Origin: Coriaria nepalensis
Lineage: Eukaryota; Streptophyta; Magnoliopsida; Cucurbitales; Coriariaceae
Assembly (NCBI GenBank): GCA_027186245.1
Contig: CP114493.1
Span: 9,679,501 to 9,743,500 of the forward strand
DNA length: 64,000 nt
Reading direction: 5' to 3'
Part shown: in pieces, positions 48,141-58,772 of the stretch
How positions within the stretch are numbered: the stretch's first letter is position 1
Layout of the letters: every line of letters begins with the position of its first letter
Notes under the pieces: model-generated
Seen by the model: the letters and a program-made list of their open reading frames with translations, nothing else
Databases searched by the model: none
Told to the model about the DNA's origin: nothing
Program-made: the position numbers and the translations under genes

Positions 48141-48947
48141 TTTCGTGGGTCTACACAAATTTCAGACAGAAATGGCGTTCCTTGAGCTGGAGGTTCTATG
48201 GCAGTTAAGAAACAGAGAGATGCTAAATATCACAGTTTAAAAAACCAGTCAGAGTCTTCGTAGTTTTTCAGATAAGAGGGGTCATATTCATACCCATAAT
48301 AATGACAGTCAGCTTAATATGAGAGGGGGAGAGAGAGGAGAAGAAAAAAGGGGGGGGACTGAAAATGGTATGAAAAGGTTAATACTTTTGAGATTTGTGA
48401 CTATAAGACCAGAAACAGAGATGGTGAGATCAAGAGAGGTGTAGAAGGTGAAAGATTTTTTAAAATTTAAATTGAAGGTTTTTTGAATATTCATGAATTA
48501 TGATGGAGCCCCCTTCCCTCGTGAGTGGCTCTGGCTTTTTTCTGTGTCACGTGATTTCCCCTGCTATGTTTGTCTTCTTCACATTGTGCTCTTGTTTGTA
48601 ACGCTCCCACATTTATTTATTTCTTCCTCTTCCCCTTTCCCAAATCTTCTCATATTATTAAACGTCCCCTAAAAAAGTTTAGATTGCATTACAAGCCAAG
48701 ACATGAGCAGGCAGTAGCTACATTGAGAAGCATGCATTAGTACTTGTTAGGCCATCTACCAATTATAAGCAATCATCACACAAACTTCATAACTTCAGTG
48801 AGAAACTTTGATGATTAATGGTTGATTCTTTTTCATTTTCTTCTAAATTGATAACATTACGCGTCATTACCTTTTACCCTTAAAATAAAAAAGTGATTAA
48901 TATTCCAAGAATCACTAAACACTTTCTACTATAACAAAGAATATATG
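48141..48947. other. Intergenic spacer
   Basis: Contains leader-like purine/pyrimidine tracts for the coiled-coil gene and the 3' flank of the PPR gene. A G-run lies at 48,351-48,357. Nothing else is recognised. Confidence 0.4.
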
Positions 48948-50975
48948 TCAACTCTCAACTCTCAACTCTCGATCATAAACACTCTCCTCATCTAGTTCAT
49001 CTTGCAAAACATACCCTTCTTCACGCATCAATCCAAGCAATCCTTCAAGCATTTCATAAATCTCCAAACTTCTTACACTCGATAAATCCCTCGACAAAAA
49101 ACTCTCTAACCCACTACTAGTTTCGATCCAACTACTTCCCGGAATCTTACTCAACCCGATACTCTTCATCCTTTCCCTGACCTTATCAGCTTCTTCCCAC
49201 CTCCCAGCTTGAGAATACAAATTCGCCATAACAATATAATTCCCTGTATTTTCCGGTTCAATCTCAAACAAATGATCACAAACAAATTTCCCGAGCTCAA
49301 CATCACCAGAAACCGAAGCACCATTAAGCAATGCACCCCAAACTTTAGCACTTGGCTCAATAGGCATTTTGGATATAAAGTCAACTGCTTCGTTGAGGTG
49401 ACCTGCTCGACTCAAAACTCCTACCATACAAGCATAATGCTCGACTAGAGGCACTATACCATATTCTGAAAACATGAAGTCGAAGATTTTTTGGGCTTCG
49501 TCGACTAGTCCTGAATGAGCACAAGCGATCAAAACCGATGTGAAAGTTACTGCATCGGGATGAATTCTATTACTTAGCATCTGATTGAAAAGACTAAGAG
49601 CTATTTTAGCATCTCCATGTGAAGCATATGATGAAATTATAGCCGTCCAGATGATCAAGCTTCGACCTTTAAATTGATCAAAGACCTGTCTAGCCCCATC
49701 AAGGTAACCGGATTTAGCATATGAATCTACAATAGAAGTCGATACATAAATGTTGTTATGATAATTGTTTCTAATAGCATAACCATGTATTTCTTTTGCT
49801 CCTTTCAAAATCGAGAAATTTGAGAAAATAGGAAGAAGGCTTGAAAGTGTCACGGTATTTGGTCTACAACCACTTTTCTGCATAGCTCGGACTAGATCAA
49901 CAACTCCTTCTTGCTTGTTATTTTGAACAAGACCTGAAATAACTGCATTCCATGTACTTAATGCAGGTTTATCCATTTTTTTGAAAAGAACCATGGCCTG
50001 ATCAACAAATCCATGGACCATATAACCCGAAATCAAGGATCCATATGAGATTTCATCTTTCTCATTCACTCCATCAAATAATGCCCGAGCATAATCCAAA
50101 CTACCGCATTTCGCATAAAACCCAATTATAGCGTTGCATAATGAAACATCAATCTCAATACGATTCTCATTCACAAATTTATGAACTTCCATTCCGTAAA
50201 TAAGGTCAGTGGACTGAGCACAGGCTTGCAAAATGCTAACTATAGTCAACGCATCAGGTTTCAGTTCAATTAGCTTCAACATCTCATTAAACAGATCCTT
50301 ACATTCTTTATAAAACCCGCCTTGGGAGTATCCAGCAATCATGGAATTCCATGACACGATATCTCTTCTTGGCATTTTATCAAACACCTTTCGTGCTGAA
50401 AATAGCTCGTTACATCTAGAGTAGCAAGTGATAACAGCATTAGTAACGACAATATCTGAATCCAACCATTGTCTGAGAACAAAACAGTGTACCTCCTTAC
50501 CCAATATTGGACTCGAAAACAAGGATGAAATCGCCTTCAAAACACAAGTGACCGTGAAATTATCAGGCTTCAAATCAATCTTGTTTAAGGAAACTAAAGA
50601 GGAAAATAGCTTCAGCGTGTTAGAGTGCATATCATGAAGGGAATAGCCGATAACCAAGGCGTTCCAAGAAAAAATATTTCTCTGGCGAATTTTGTCAAAC
50701 ATGTGGTGAGCTTCTTGCATGTTTCCAGATTTGGAGTAGAAAGTGATGAGCTTTGAGCCGAGGAAGTTGTCGGGCGTGACTGAAAAGAGGACGAGGCGCG
50801 CGTGAAGCTGCCTTCCCGGACGGACCAGGCGATGATTGGTGCAATGCTGGATAAGGCGGCCATAAGCCCCATAGTCTAGCCCAGCCTCGGTTCGATGAAT
50901 TGCTCGGAGGGCACATTGAAACAAGCCGTTAGAGGCCGTTGATTTATGGAGGGAAAGCGGCTGTGTGATCCTCAT
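48948..50975 (-). CDS. PLS-class pentatricopeptide repeat protein, E subgroup
   Basis: A single exon of 675 residues, close to Arabidopsis At2g37310 (about 657 residues, recalled). Repeats of the type NIFSWNALVIGYSLHDMHSN, DIVSWNSMIAGYSQGGFYKE, ALSTWNAVISGLVQNNKQEG and SLIIWTAIISSYASHGDAKI run through most of the protein. They are followed by the conserved VEHYACMVGVLSRAGHLNEA and the E/E+ region (NTGNYIVMANLYSQAGRWEE, IPGSSWIE). There is no C-terminal DYW. The family binds organellar RNA and usually specifies C-to-U editing sites, with a separate deaminase for E-type members. The target cannot be read from this sequence by eye. The N-terminus could be a weak organellar presequence. The frame is open throughout. 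Confidence 0.95.
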   Translation of the reverse strand: MRITQPLSLHKSTASNGLFQCALRAIHRTEAGLDYGAYGRLIQHCTNHRLVRPGRQLHARLVLFSVTPDNFLGSKLITFYSKSGNMQEAHHMFDKIRQRNIFSWNALVIGYSLHDMHSNTLKLFSSLVSLNKIDLKPDNFTVTCVLKAISSLFSSPILGKEVHCFVLRQWLDSDIVVTNAVITCYSRCNELFSARKVFDKMPRRDIVSWNSMIAGYSQGGFYKECKDLFNEMLKLIELKPDALTIVSILQACAQSTDLIYGMEVHKFVNENRIEIDVSLCNAIIGFYAKCGSLDYARALFDGVNEKDEISYGSLISGYMVHGFVDQAMVLFKKMDKPALSTWNAVISGLVQNNKQEGVVDLVRAMQKSGCRPNTVTLSSLLPIFSNFSILKGAKEIHGYAIRNNYHNNIYVSTSIVDSYAKSGYLDGARQVFDQFKGRSLIIWTAIISSYASHGDAKIALSLFNQMLSNRIHPDAVTFTSVLIACAHSGLVDEAQKIFDFMFSEYGIVPLVEHYACMVGVLSRAGHLNEAVDFISKMPIEPSAKVWGALLNGASVSGDVELGKFVCDHLFEIEPENTGNYIVMANLYSQAGRWEEADKVRERMKSIGLSKIPGSSWIETSSGLESFLSRDLSSVRSLEIYEMLEGLLGLMREEGYVLQDELDEESVYDRELRVES

Positions 50976-52649
50976 TCATTTGTCACGCCAAGCTTTTGCC
51001 GCTTCCTTTACTATTCTGTCTCTTCTTGCTCTTGATTATATAAACGACCTGTCGGCACCAATAGTCCAGTTTACTCGAATATATCGTCTTATTTTATAAT
51101 TTGAAAGTTTCCTTTTGACTCAACAACGACATGTTGGTTTGGAGAAAACGTTACCGCGGAATCGGATGGCGGGAAATGCAATGCATGGATTTATATAAAC
51201 TTATCATCTCCTGGTAGATTACAATATGGGCGCTTCCTCTTTTCAGAATTCGACACAGATCTCACGAACAAAGCGATACAATCGGGCAATGGAATTGTAA
51301 GTGTTTGAGATCATACTCGGCAGGAAAATTATAATTTTAACATAATGTATTTATATTATGTTTTAAATATAGTTTATTTCTTTTATATGAAATGTCAAAA
51401 TTAATTGGATTCTCCTTTGTAAATATTTCGAATCGGTATATAATATATTTAAAATAATTAATGAGCAAATAAAAAATTAAATTTCAAAATATAATTATTA
51501 AAATAATTTGAAATGAAAAAAATTATAGGTCAAAAATTCAGATCAAATTAGATTTATTTCATTTGCACCCTCATTTAAATTATAGGTCAAAGAAATGAGG
51601 AGGGATCGAGTGTCAAGGAGGCATAGCTTATCAGGGCCGATAGCCATCACTTTGTTGGAGCAGGCCGGTGCACCGCTCCATCGATATTGATTTGTTTGTC
51701 TTGATCTTAGTTCAAAAGATTAATCACAAAGTTTGAAAATTTAATGGAGGATGCGTCATTCGTGGTGTCTAGAGAGGGACAAAAGTCCCCTCGAAACACA
51801 CAATACCAAAAACCATGTGGTTAATCAGTAATCAAGCCATCAAGCAATCAAGTAATCAGGCGCCATGTGTCACAGAAACTTTTTCTATACACCTTGTGGA
51901 TTATGACGTGATATTATTACATTATAATAAGATGACCCGTTTGATTCCTCAAGCCTTATAGCCTATACAGATAACAACTCATTCAATGATAGAAGTGGCT
52001 TTCTCGATTAAGGGTGTAACTTTTATCGTTTGAATAAAGTTTCCCTAATTCCAAAGGAAAAAAAAAAAACTAATTCCTTCCATATCATTAGGTATCATTT
52101 AGGAGACGGTGCTTTCTGAATTCTGTAATTTAATAGTGAAGCGAAGACTGGTGACTGGGTAGCTGGGTAGCTGGTAGGCGCCACTCTCACTCCCACTTCT
52201 TTCGTACACGTTCGTACGTACGTCCAGAATCCCTTAACTTCATACAATAATAAAAAATTAAATTAAATTAAATTAAATTTTAATGTATATAATAGTAATT
52301 TAAACTTTTAACTTTTTAATAACATATATACTAAAATCCAATTTTATACATGCTAGGCAAACAGGTCTTCAATTATATATTCTTGTAAGTAATTTTTTAT
52401 TGGGTAATTATGTCTTTCATGGAACTGTTAAACCATGTTTTTTGTGTGTGTGTGTGCCTTTTTTATCTCACCCCCTCCTTCTAACAGAGGTATGACTAGG
52501 CCTCAAACACCAAGGGAAGGTCGTATCTTGTTGTATCTCTATGATGATCGTGGCATCCTTGTTTTTAACTTTCACGCAAGCACAAAATCAAACATCTTCT
52601 ACACATAAACCAAACTGATTAGAAAATCCCAATTGTGAATCAATCTGTC
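50976..52649. other. Intergenic between PPR and ALS3
   Basis: The two genes are head to head across 1.7 kb. It contains AT-rich sequence (51,330-51,560), a GTAC-rich patch (CGTACACGTTCGTACGTACG) near 52,204-52,223, (TTAAA)n near 52,256-52,278 and (GT)n at 52,443-52,456. No gene is recognised. Confidence 0.4.
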
Positions 52650-53929
52650 ATGGAATTTACATGGCTGTTGGAGTTTCTCAAGGGCATGGTCAAGCCCTTG
52701 CTTGCTACCGTCATAGTTCTACTAGCAGTGGTGCTATCTTATTTTCAGAAGCTTGGGTTGGAGATTGAGATGGTTTATTCTATTTTCAGGGCGTTTCTGC
52801 AGCTCTCTGTGATTGGGTTCGTTTTGCAGTTCATTTTTAACCAGCAAAATAGTGGGTGGATCATCCTGGCTTATCTTTTCATGGTGTGCAGTCCTCTTTC
52901 TTGTCTTTACCCTTTTGTCTCGTATAATATGCCATTTTTTGTTTTGTCCTGAGCTTTAATTTTGACGCAGTTGATGCCATTAGACATGAAATGAATTCTT
53001 CTTAGCTTGAACATGAGTGGCTTCAATTCTTTGTTGTTTTTACATCTAGAATTTTTTGTTGGTGGGGATTTCCAGTCTCATCTCTCTTTGGTTATTTTTT
53101 CTCTTTGATCTGTCTTGATTTCTACCAAGTCTTTTCCCCACAAAATCAGCCTCAAATTGATTGAATTGTATCATGATGATTGAATTGAATCAGATTTGAA
53201 TGATCAGCTTCAGATGGTTAATAAAGTGCTTGTTAAACACACGAAATTTGATTTCTATCTTGCAGGTCTCTGTCGCCGGTTATACAGCAGGTCAAAGAGC
53301 AAAGCATGTCCCTAGGGGAGAGTATATTGCCGGAGCATCGATTTTGGCAGGAACTGCCGTAACCATGTTCGTACTCGTTGTACTCAATGTTTTCCCCTTC
53401 ACTCCTCGCTACATCATCCCTGTTGCTGGCATGATGGTTGGGAATGCAATGACAGTAACTGGAGTTACCATGAAAAGGCTTCGAGACGATATCAGAACCC
53501 AAATAAACTTGGTAGGTCCTAAATCATCTCTAGATTTCTAAGAATCTGCCAACACTACTACCTACTAGTTTGAGTAAAACGTGTAAATTCTATATAACTC
53601 CTGTATACATACAGGTAGAGACAGCATTGGCTCTTGGAGCAACCCCACGTCAAGCGACGCTTCAACAAGTGAAGAGGGCTCTGATTATCGCGCTCTCTCC
53701 AGTACTGGACAATGCAAAAACAGTGGGCCTCATTTCATTACCAGGAGCAATGACTGGTCTTATAATGGGAGGAGCTTCCCCTGTTGAGGCCATACAACTC
53801 CAGATTATTGTCATGAACTTTCTGATTGGTGCTTCTACTGTTAGTAGTATCATGTCCACTTATCTCTGCTGGCCTTCTCTCTTCACCAAAGCTCATCAGT
53901 TGGATACAAAAGTCTTCTCCTCTGCTTGA
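52650..53929 (+). CDS. ALS3: ALUMINUM SENSITIVE 3 (ABC-type membrane protein)
   Basis: Three exons, 52650-52883, 53266-53511 and 53615-53929, give 264 residues. The protein is hydrophobic with about seven transmembrane segments. It carries the UPF0014/FetB-like signatures AFLQLSVIGFVLQFIFNQQN, VSVAGYTAGQRAKHVPRGEY, NAMTVTGVTMKRLRDD, LALGATPRQATLQQVKRALI and GLISLPGAMTGLIMGGASPV. ALS3 lacks an ATPase domain and pairs with STAR1, forming a transporter linked to aluminium tolerance and, in Arabidopsis, phosphate-dependent root growth, on tonoplast or other membranes. The ATG at 52650 was chosen over an in-frame upstream GTG. Its position two genes from At2g37310-like PPR matches At2g37330. The gene is intact. 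Confidence 0.95.
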
Positions 53930-54434
53930 ACCCCATTTTTTCTTGATTCTACTCTGTTTTATAAAAAGTCTAAATATAAATATATGTATTATGTTAATAA
54001 GTTTTTTGCAGGATAGTTTTTTTGCGCATGTAAGGACTTTGATGCTCGGCATAGTTCCAAACTGTATTGCAAGCTGCAAGTAATCTGCAACTTGAAATGG
54101 TTTTTTCTTGTTGTGAAGAGGAAGCATATATAATCACTAATTGACACTACCCGTTGAAAAGATTGCGGACTAGAAGTTTTACTTAATTGGCGTCTCAAAA
54201 ACTCGAGAAATATTCGCCCTTTTCAACAGAATATGATGTAATAATATACATCTTATATAATGTAACAGTATAAACTGAAAATTTTCAAAAGACGAAAAGA
54301 AAAAACAGGCAAAAGCATGAACAAGGGGAAGAAAAATGCAACCACGCCTGATGCGTATAATCAGAATCAGAATCAGAATCAATGGTTAATCATTCCAATA
54401 CTTGAAGCTTTCTGCCTTGTGTTAGGGCCAACCT
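53930..54434. other. Convergent spacer between ALS3 and the YkgJ-like gene
   Basis: 3' UTR sequence of both neighbours, AT-rich, with a CAGAAT-type triplicate near 54,360-54,380. No gene is recognised. Confidence 0.4.
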
Positions 54435-54590
54435 TTATGGTTGTTTGAAGATAGTACAGCTTTGACAAGGAAATCTTCGAGCATAGCCTTTGACGAGGAG
54501 TACAGCTTTGAAGATACTACAGCTTTTGACTATCTTCGAGCATAGACTTTATGGTTGTTTGAAGATAGTACAGCTTTTGACAAGGAGATC
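54435..54590. repeat. Local imperfect direct repeats (about 112-base spacing)
   Basis: The stretch CTTTATGGTTGTTTGAAGAT followed by AGTACAGCTTT(T)GACAAGGA occurs at about 54,435 and again at about 54,547. Partial copies (TACAGCTTTGAAGATACTACAG, ATCTTCGAGCATAG twice) lie between. The unit abuts the stop codon of the YkgJ-like gene and probably reflects slippage in its 3' UTR. Confidence 0.75.
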
Positions 54591-55375
54591 TAAGCAGAAC
54601 CAGAGCTCCAAATCGCTTCAATCAAGTAATCCAACTCCTTCGAATTCGAACCGTAACTATTTTTTATAGAGTCCTTACAACAACTGCAGAGTTGCGAACA
54701 AAGCAATAAAACAGAGTTACCAGCTACAGCAACATAGTAATGAAGAAATCATGTTCCAATCTCAAAATTTACAGCACAAAAGTACTACCATTAGTGCTCT
54801 TACCTGCAGGCTTCCATGTTGAACTTCTCCTTGTTAATTCCATACAAATTTTCAAATACCTCAGGATCCACCTGACAAAAATATGGACGATCTGCACCCA
54901 GAACAACCAAAGAGACAAAAAAACACTTAAGCTTGATTCTAAGGTAGAATTCAGAAGGAGTATTTATAAATAGGAAAATATAGTGGAAAAAGTGTAATTA
55001 CTTCACCATTGTATATAGAGCATTTACGCGAGTCCTTCTCATAGTTAAAGCACCATCCATCAGGACCTACCATACTCTTATAAAGCTAAAAAAACTCACC
55101 AAAAAAAAAAAAACCCCCATTTTACACAAATTTACAGAAATCAAAGATGAATTCTAGATTACATAATTATTTAGGAAAACTACGTAGTACACAGAAAGCT
55201 CAACCTCGATATCAGAAGGATCTTCGAAGATTTCTTCAGGGGAAGGAATGGAGGGACCTTTTTCAAGCTTACGGCAGGCGCCGCAGTTTTCGACACACCA
55301 CCACAACCGCTCTTTCCTCCGCCCAGAGAATCACACACTGATGCTACGGCCTTCCCTTTTCTTCGACTGCTCCAT
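54590..55375 (-). pseudogene. Zinc/iron-chelating YkgJ-like (UPF0153) protein, N-terminus interrupted
   Basis: Four in-phase exons, 55375-55205, 55085-55007, 54891-54804 and 54683-54590. Conserved parts: WWCVENCGACRKLEKGPSIP, SPEEIFEDPSD, LYKSMVGPDGWCFNYEKDSR, KCSIYN|DRPYFCQVDPEVFE, NLYGINKEKFNMEAC, then SCCKDSIKNSYGSNSKELDY. This matches the CxxCC...C...RPxxC family of putative metal-chelating proteins, role unknown. Two faults are seen: an in-frame TGA at 55333-55331 after MEQSKKREGRSISV, and CGACRK where the family has CGACCK, losing one of the clustered cysteines. All splice sites and the remaining frame are intact, so decay is recent or an alternative start exists. I call it a probable pseudogene with moderate confidence. 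Confidence 0.65.
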
Positions 55376-55954
55376 CTGCTCACGACGGCGTGCGGTGGGA
55401 ACTATGCTGACGTGGCGGAACCCGCGTTGGTATACAGCCTGATAATTTTTTTGGATAAGGCGCCTAATCGTCAAGTTTTTGTAATTCAGTTTTAATTAAA
55501 CGGGCGACGGGCTCCAACAATTTACTGGCCCAGATCAAAGTTAAGTTTTAGACCCAAGTCTAGCTTCTGCAGTTCTGCCCACATCCAGGCCCAATAGATA
55601 AAATATAATTTCGGCCTTGTTGGGTACAGATGTCTAAAGGCCCATTACTGGGCCCTACTCGCAGGCCGATGATCATGATTCATAATATCGATGACGTCGA
55701 ATCATTACAACTGCAGCACTCATACTCGTCAACATCGCAAAATCCCATAATACTCTCTCTCTCTCATACTCAGTCTTCTCTTGCAATCTAAGCATTCCGG
55801 CAGCCCACCATTCCTAATAATAACTCCACAAAGCATCGATCATAAACTGATCAGAACGCCCTGCAAAAACTGTCGCACGACTCTCTAATCGATCTATCCA
55901 CAGAAGTAATCAGACCATAGCTAGCTAGCTAGGCCGGAGAATATATAGACGAGC
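55376..55954. other. Divergent spacer and leader of the basic-protein gene
   Basis: Contains CT repeats at about 55,753-55,765 and leader-like sequence upstream of 55,955. CTAGCTAGCTAG occurs at 55,920-55,931. No further gene. Confidence 0.4.
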
Positions 55955-56461
55955 ATGAGTTCAGTATGCATATCAAACTGCATAAACGACGTACGTGACC
56001 CAAGGATCCCGGTTCGGGCCACCTACGTGAACCTCTACAAGTGGCCGGAGTCCGATGCCGAGTTCATCCGGTCCGTTAGCTCTAATGGCCGGAACAGAGG
56101 AATGGACAGTCACGATCATCATCATCACCACCAGCATCATCACAGCTACGCTAGGTCTAGGGTTGTCGACAGCATTTCATGCAGACAAATGTACCTCCGG
56201 AGCTACAAGTTTTCCAGGAAAGAGACGATGCCGGAGAAAACCCAGAAGTGTTTCGGGAGAGTTAAGGAAAAGATGACGTCATCGTCCCAAGATAGGAAGA
56301 CCAAGAAGAAGAAGAAGAAGAGTTGTGATCATGATGATCAGAATGGTCGTAAAACGAAATGCTTGCTTTTGAACAAAGTGAAGGAGTTCTCATGCGCTGC
56401 TTTGATAAGGGTTTTTCAGAGGTTTTTGTCCTGTACTGCTACTGTAGATGTTGTTGAATAA
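55955..56461 (+). CDS. Basic, histidine-rich plant protein of unknown function (168 aa)
   Basis: A single exon. The N-terminus (MSSVCISNCINDVRDPRIPV, RATYVNLYKWPESDAEFIRS) and the block VVDSISCRQMYLRSYKFSRK look conserved and protein-like. Between them is a histidine run (DHHHHHQHHHS), and later a lysine-rich tract (KTKKKKKKS). The C-terminus (LLNKVKEFSCAALIRVFQRF, LSCTATVDVVE) is amphipathic. No signal peptide or membrane segment is clear. I believe it is a plant-specific family but cannot name it. The basic nature would fit nuclear location or membrane/nucleic-acid contact, which is only inference. Confidence 0.7.
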   Translation: MSSVCISNCINDVRDPRIPVRATYVNLYKWPESDAEFIRSVSSNGRNRGMDSHDHHHHHQHHHSYARSRVVDSISCRQMYLRSYKFSRKETMPEKTQKCFGRVKEKMTSSSQDRKTKKKKKKSCDHDDQNGRKTKCLLLNKVKEFSCAALIRVFQRFLSCTATVDVVE

Positions 56462-57458
56462 CTGCAAAGTATATTACTACGTAACGTACGCGAACGGGTA
56501 TGTATCTTCTTCTTAATTATAAATCTTGTTTTTTGGTCTAATATATATAATATAAGGTCTTGTTTTTTATATTTTATAATTTTATATTAATATTGTTTGA
56601 TGAATTGGAAGTAAAATGAGTAAACTGCATGCAGTTTTGCTCCGTATTTTATGAAAATGAAATTATGCTACCTTGAAATTATCACTTCCATGTATAAATA
56701 TAGATAGTAATGAAACAGTATCAATTCATGGCAGCATGCACGACATTTATAAACATAATGGATGAAAATGACTTGTAAAATTTGATGTCACATGTGCAAT
56801 ATAAAAATGTCTCCATATATATATGGAAAGAACACAATCATATCACCCACCAAACCCATTAAATTATGCTGGGAAGTAGATAGTAATGCTGAAACTTGCA
56901 TGCTAAGGGAGTAATTAATTAGTCTTCTTAACTTTAGCTCCATAACTGTATTTTTTTCCATGATTAATGATTAGTAATTAGTAGTATGCTTTTGCTCTTG
57001 CTGTATTAGAAATCATCATTATACATTCGACTTCAAGTAGACTTCAACCCACTTTCATGAACCCAATGAATAGATTAGGCCCACTCGGGTCTAAGAAGCC
57101 CACGCAGATGCAAGCCCAGTACTACCCAAATTGGAGAGTGGAGACATCTAATCTCTTCAATTAGCACAAACCAGCTCAAATCCAGTAACTATAACAACGG
57201 CTAATATAGCCTTAACAAATGCAAGAAACTTTCAATCATCCATACAAGATCTGAAGATCAAACATTTCAGAATATAAGATCCACAGAATGTCTAATTCAC
57301 TATGAGACTTACTATTATTCCAATCCAATTCAGAAGAACTAACACACCGTATTCTTCCTGTATAGATAAACTACAAATAGGAAGGGGAAAAAAGAAAAAA
57401 AGGAGCTCAAATGGTGAAAGAAAATATACCCAATTAACGATCAGCAGTCTGGTATTTT
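56462..57458. other. Intergenic spacer
   Basis: AT-rich with ATATAT palindromes near 56,540-56,560 and 56,814-56,824. This is the 3' flank of two convergent genes. Nothing else is recognised. Confidence 0.4.
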
Positions 57459-58772
57459 TCAAAGACCGAAATCTTCATCGTTGAGAGCCAATTGGGCAGC
57501 TTCTTCTTCATCATCATCAACAACAAAGTACTCATTCTTTTCAACTGGCCTGAACATATAAAACATCACCATGTAAAATCCAAGACTAGCCATCTCCTCT
57601 GCTGCATTACTCACCCACTGGTACTTATAATTCGATATCGTCTTCAGCATAAAAACCACAATCCGAGTAAAATACAAGTACCCAATCACCACCATATAGA
57701 ACTGCCTGAAAACCATCAGCTTTGCCAATGTCCTCGCTGCCTTCCCGTCAGTTTTTGACGTCTCTCTCAGACTCCGAATTGACCAAACAATTGGGAAAAT
57801 TATGGCACAGCAACAGATAATATCGATTAACAAGAACAATTGATTCCAAGTAACCCAGTCTTTGATAAAAGGCCCTGTTTCTCCGATCACGATTGAAGCT
57901 AAATTGGCTATGACTTGGAGAGGGATAACGATCATTAATACCTTCTTCTCTTTCTCTTGGAGAAATGGCTTTAGAAACGACCATCCAGTTCCGATTAAAA
58001 CGATGACTGTGAAGAGCAAAACGACGCGGAGAAATTGGAAGAGGTAGAATAACACGTCCCAACCATGAGGAGTTCCTGTGACTTTGACGTAGTGCTTATC
58101 TTCAGCTGCGCAGATGAGATTCAGGGCTTTCATGGAAAGTAATAGAGCCATCAATAGATGGATTCGATGAACAGAGGTTTTGTTCGTGTAGCAGGTGTAG
58201 ATCCATAAACCAAGAAAGATTAGATAGGCGAGAGAGAAGAAGGAAAAGAGGGAAGGGAGCTGAGTGATGCCGGCAGAGAGATAGTCTTTGGAGCCGTTCG
58301 GATCGAGATTATAGACTTCTGTGTGAACTTCCATGGAAACGGAGGTGGATGGGGCACAGTTGGCGAAGGCGAGGCTGTATTGATCGGGGAGATGGACGGG
58401 GTAGGAATTGCTGTAGGAGCTTTGGGGAGGGGGAGAGAGATTCCTGAAGGTGAAGAGGGGAGTGATGAAATGAGATTCTAGGACGCAGGAGTTAGGGTTT
58501 TGCTGGATCTCGCGGAGGAGTTGAAGGAGGGATTCTTGCGAGAGGAGGAAGAAGCCGAGGCGAGAAGAGTCGATGCTGGAGGAAGAGGGGGAGGAGACGG
58601 CGACGGACTTGACGGCGACTGTGACTTGGCCAGTATGCGTGAATCCAAATTCCTCGAAGTGGATCATTGGCCGATTGTCGGAGGAGATCTTTAGGTTCTT
58701 GATCTCGGCGAAAGCGAGAGGGAGGGAGAAGAGGAATAGGAGGACAGAGTGAGGAGAAGCTGTTTTGATCAT
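57459..58772 (-). CDS. GPR107/lung seven-transmembrane-type protein (CAND-like)
   Basis: A single exon of 437 residues. There is a signal peptide (MIKTASPHSVLLFLFSLPLA), then a lumenal or extracellular domain (EIKNLKISSDNRPMIHFEEF, GFTHTGQVTV). Seven hydrophobic helices begin at LPSLFSFFSLAYLIFLGLWI, with the family motifs HRIHLLMALLLSMKALNLIC, IVIPLQVIANLASIVIGETG and YFTRIVVFMLKT. The acidic cytoplasmic tail ends NDEDFGL. Plant members were listed as candidate GPCRs (CAND6/7, At3g09570 and At5g18520, recalled). In animals GPR107 acts at the Golgi and endosomes, so a trafficking role is as likely as signalling. The gene is intact and the length is normal. Confidence 0.92.
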   Translation of the reverse strand: MIKTASPHSVLLFLFSLPLAFAEIKNLKISSDNRPMIHFEEFGFTHTGQVTVAVKSVAVSSPSSSSIDSSRLGFFLLSQESLLQLLREIQQNPNSCVLESHFITPLFTFRNLSPPPQSSYSNSYPVHLPDQYSLAFANCAPSTSVSMEVHTEVYNLDPNGSKDYLSAGITQLPSLFSFFSLAYLIFLGLWIYTCYTNKTSVHRIHLLMALLLSMKALNLICAAEDKHYVKVTGTPHGWDVLFYLFQFLRVVLLFTVIVLIGTGWSFLKPFLQEKEKKVLMIVIPLQVIANLASIVIGETGPFIKDWVTWNQLFLLIDIICCCAIIFPIVWSIRSLRETSKTDGKAARTLAKLMVFRQFYMVVIGYLYFTRIVVFMLKTISNYKYQWVSNAAEEMASLGFYMVMFYMFRPVEKNEYFVVDDDEEEAAQLALNDEDFGL

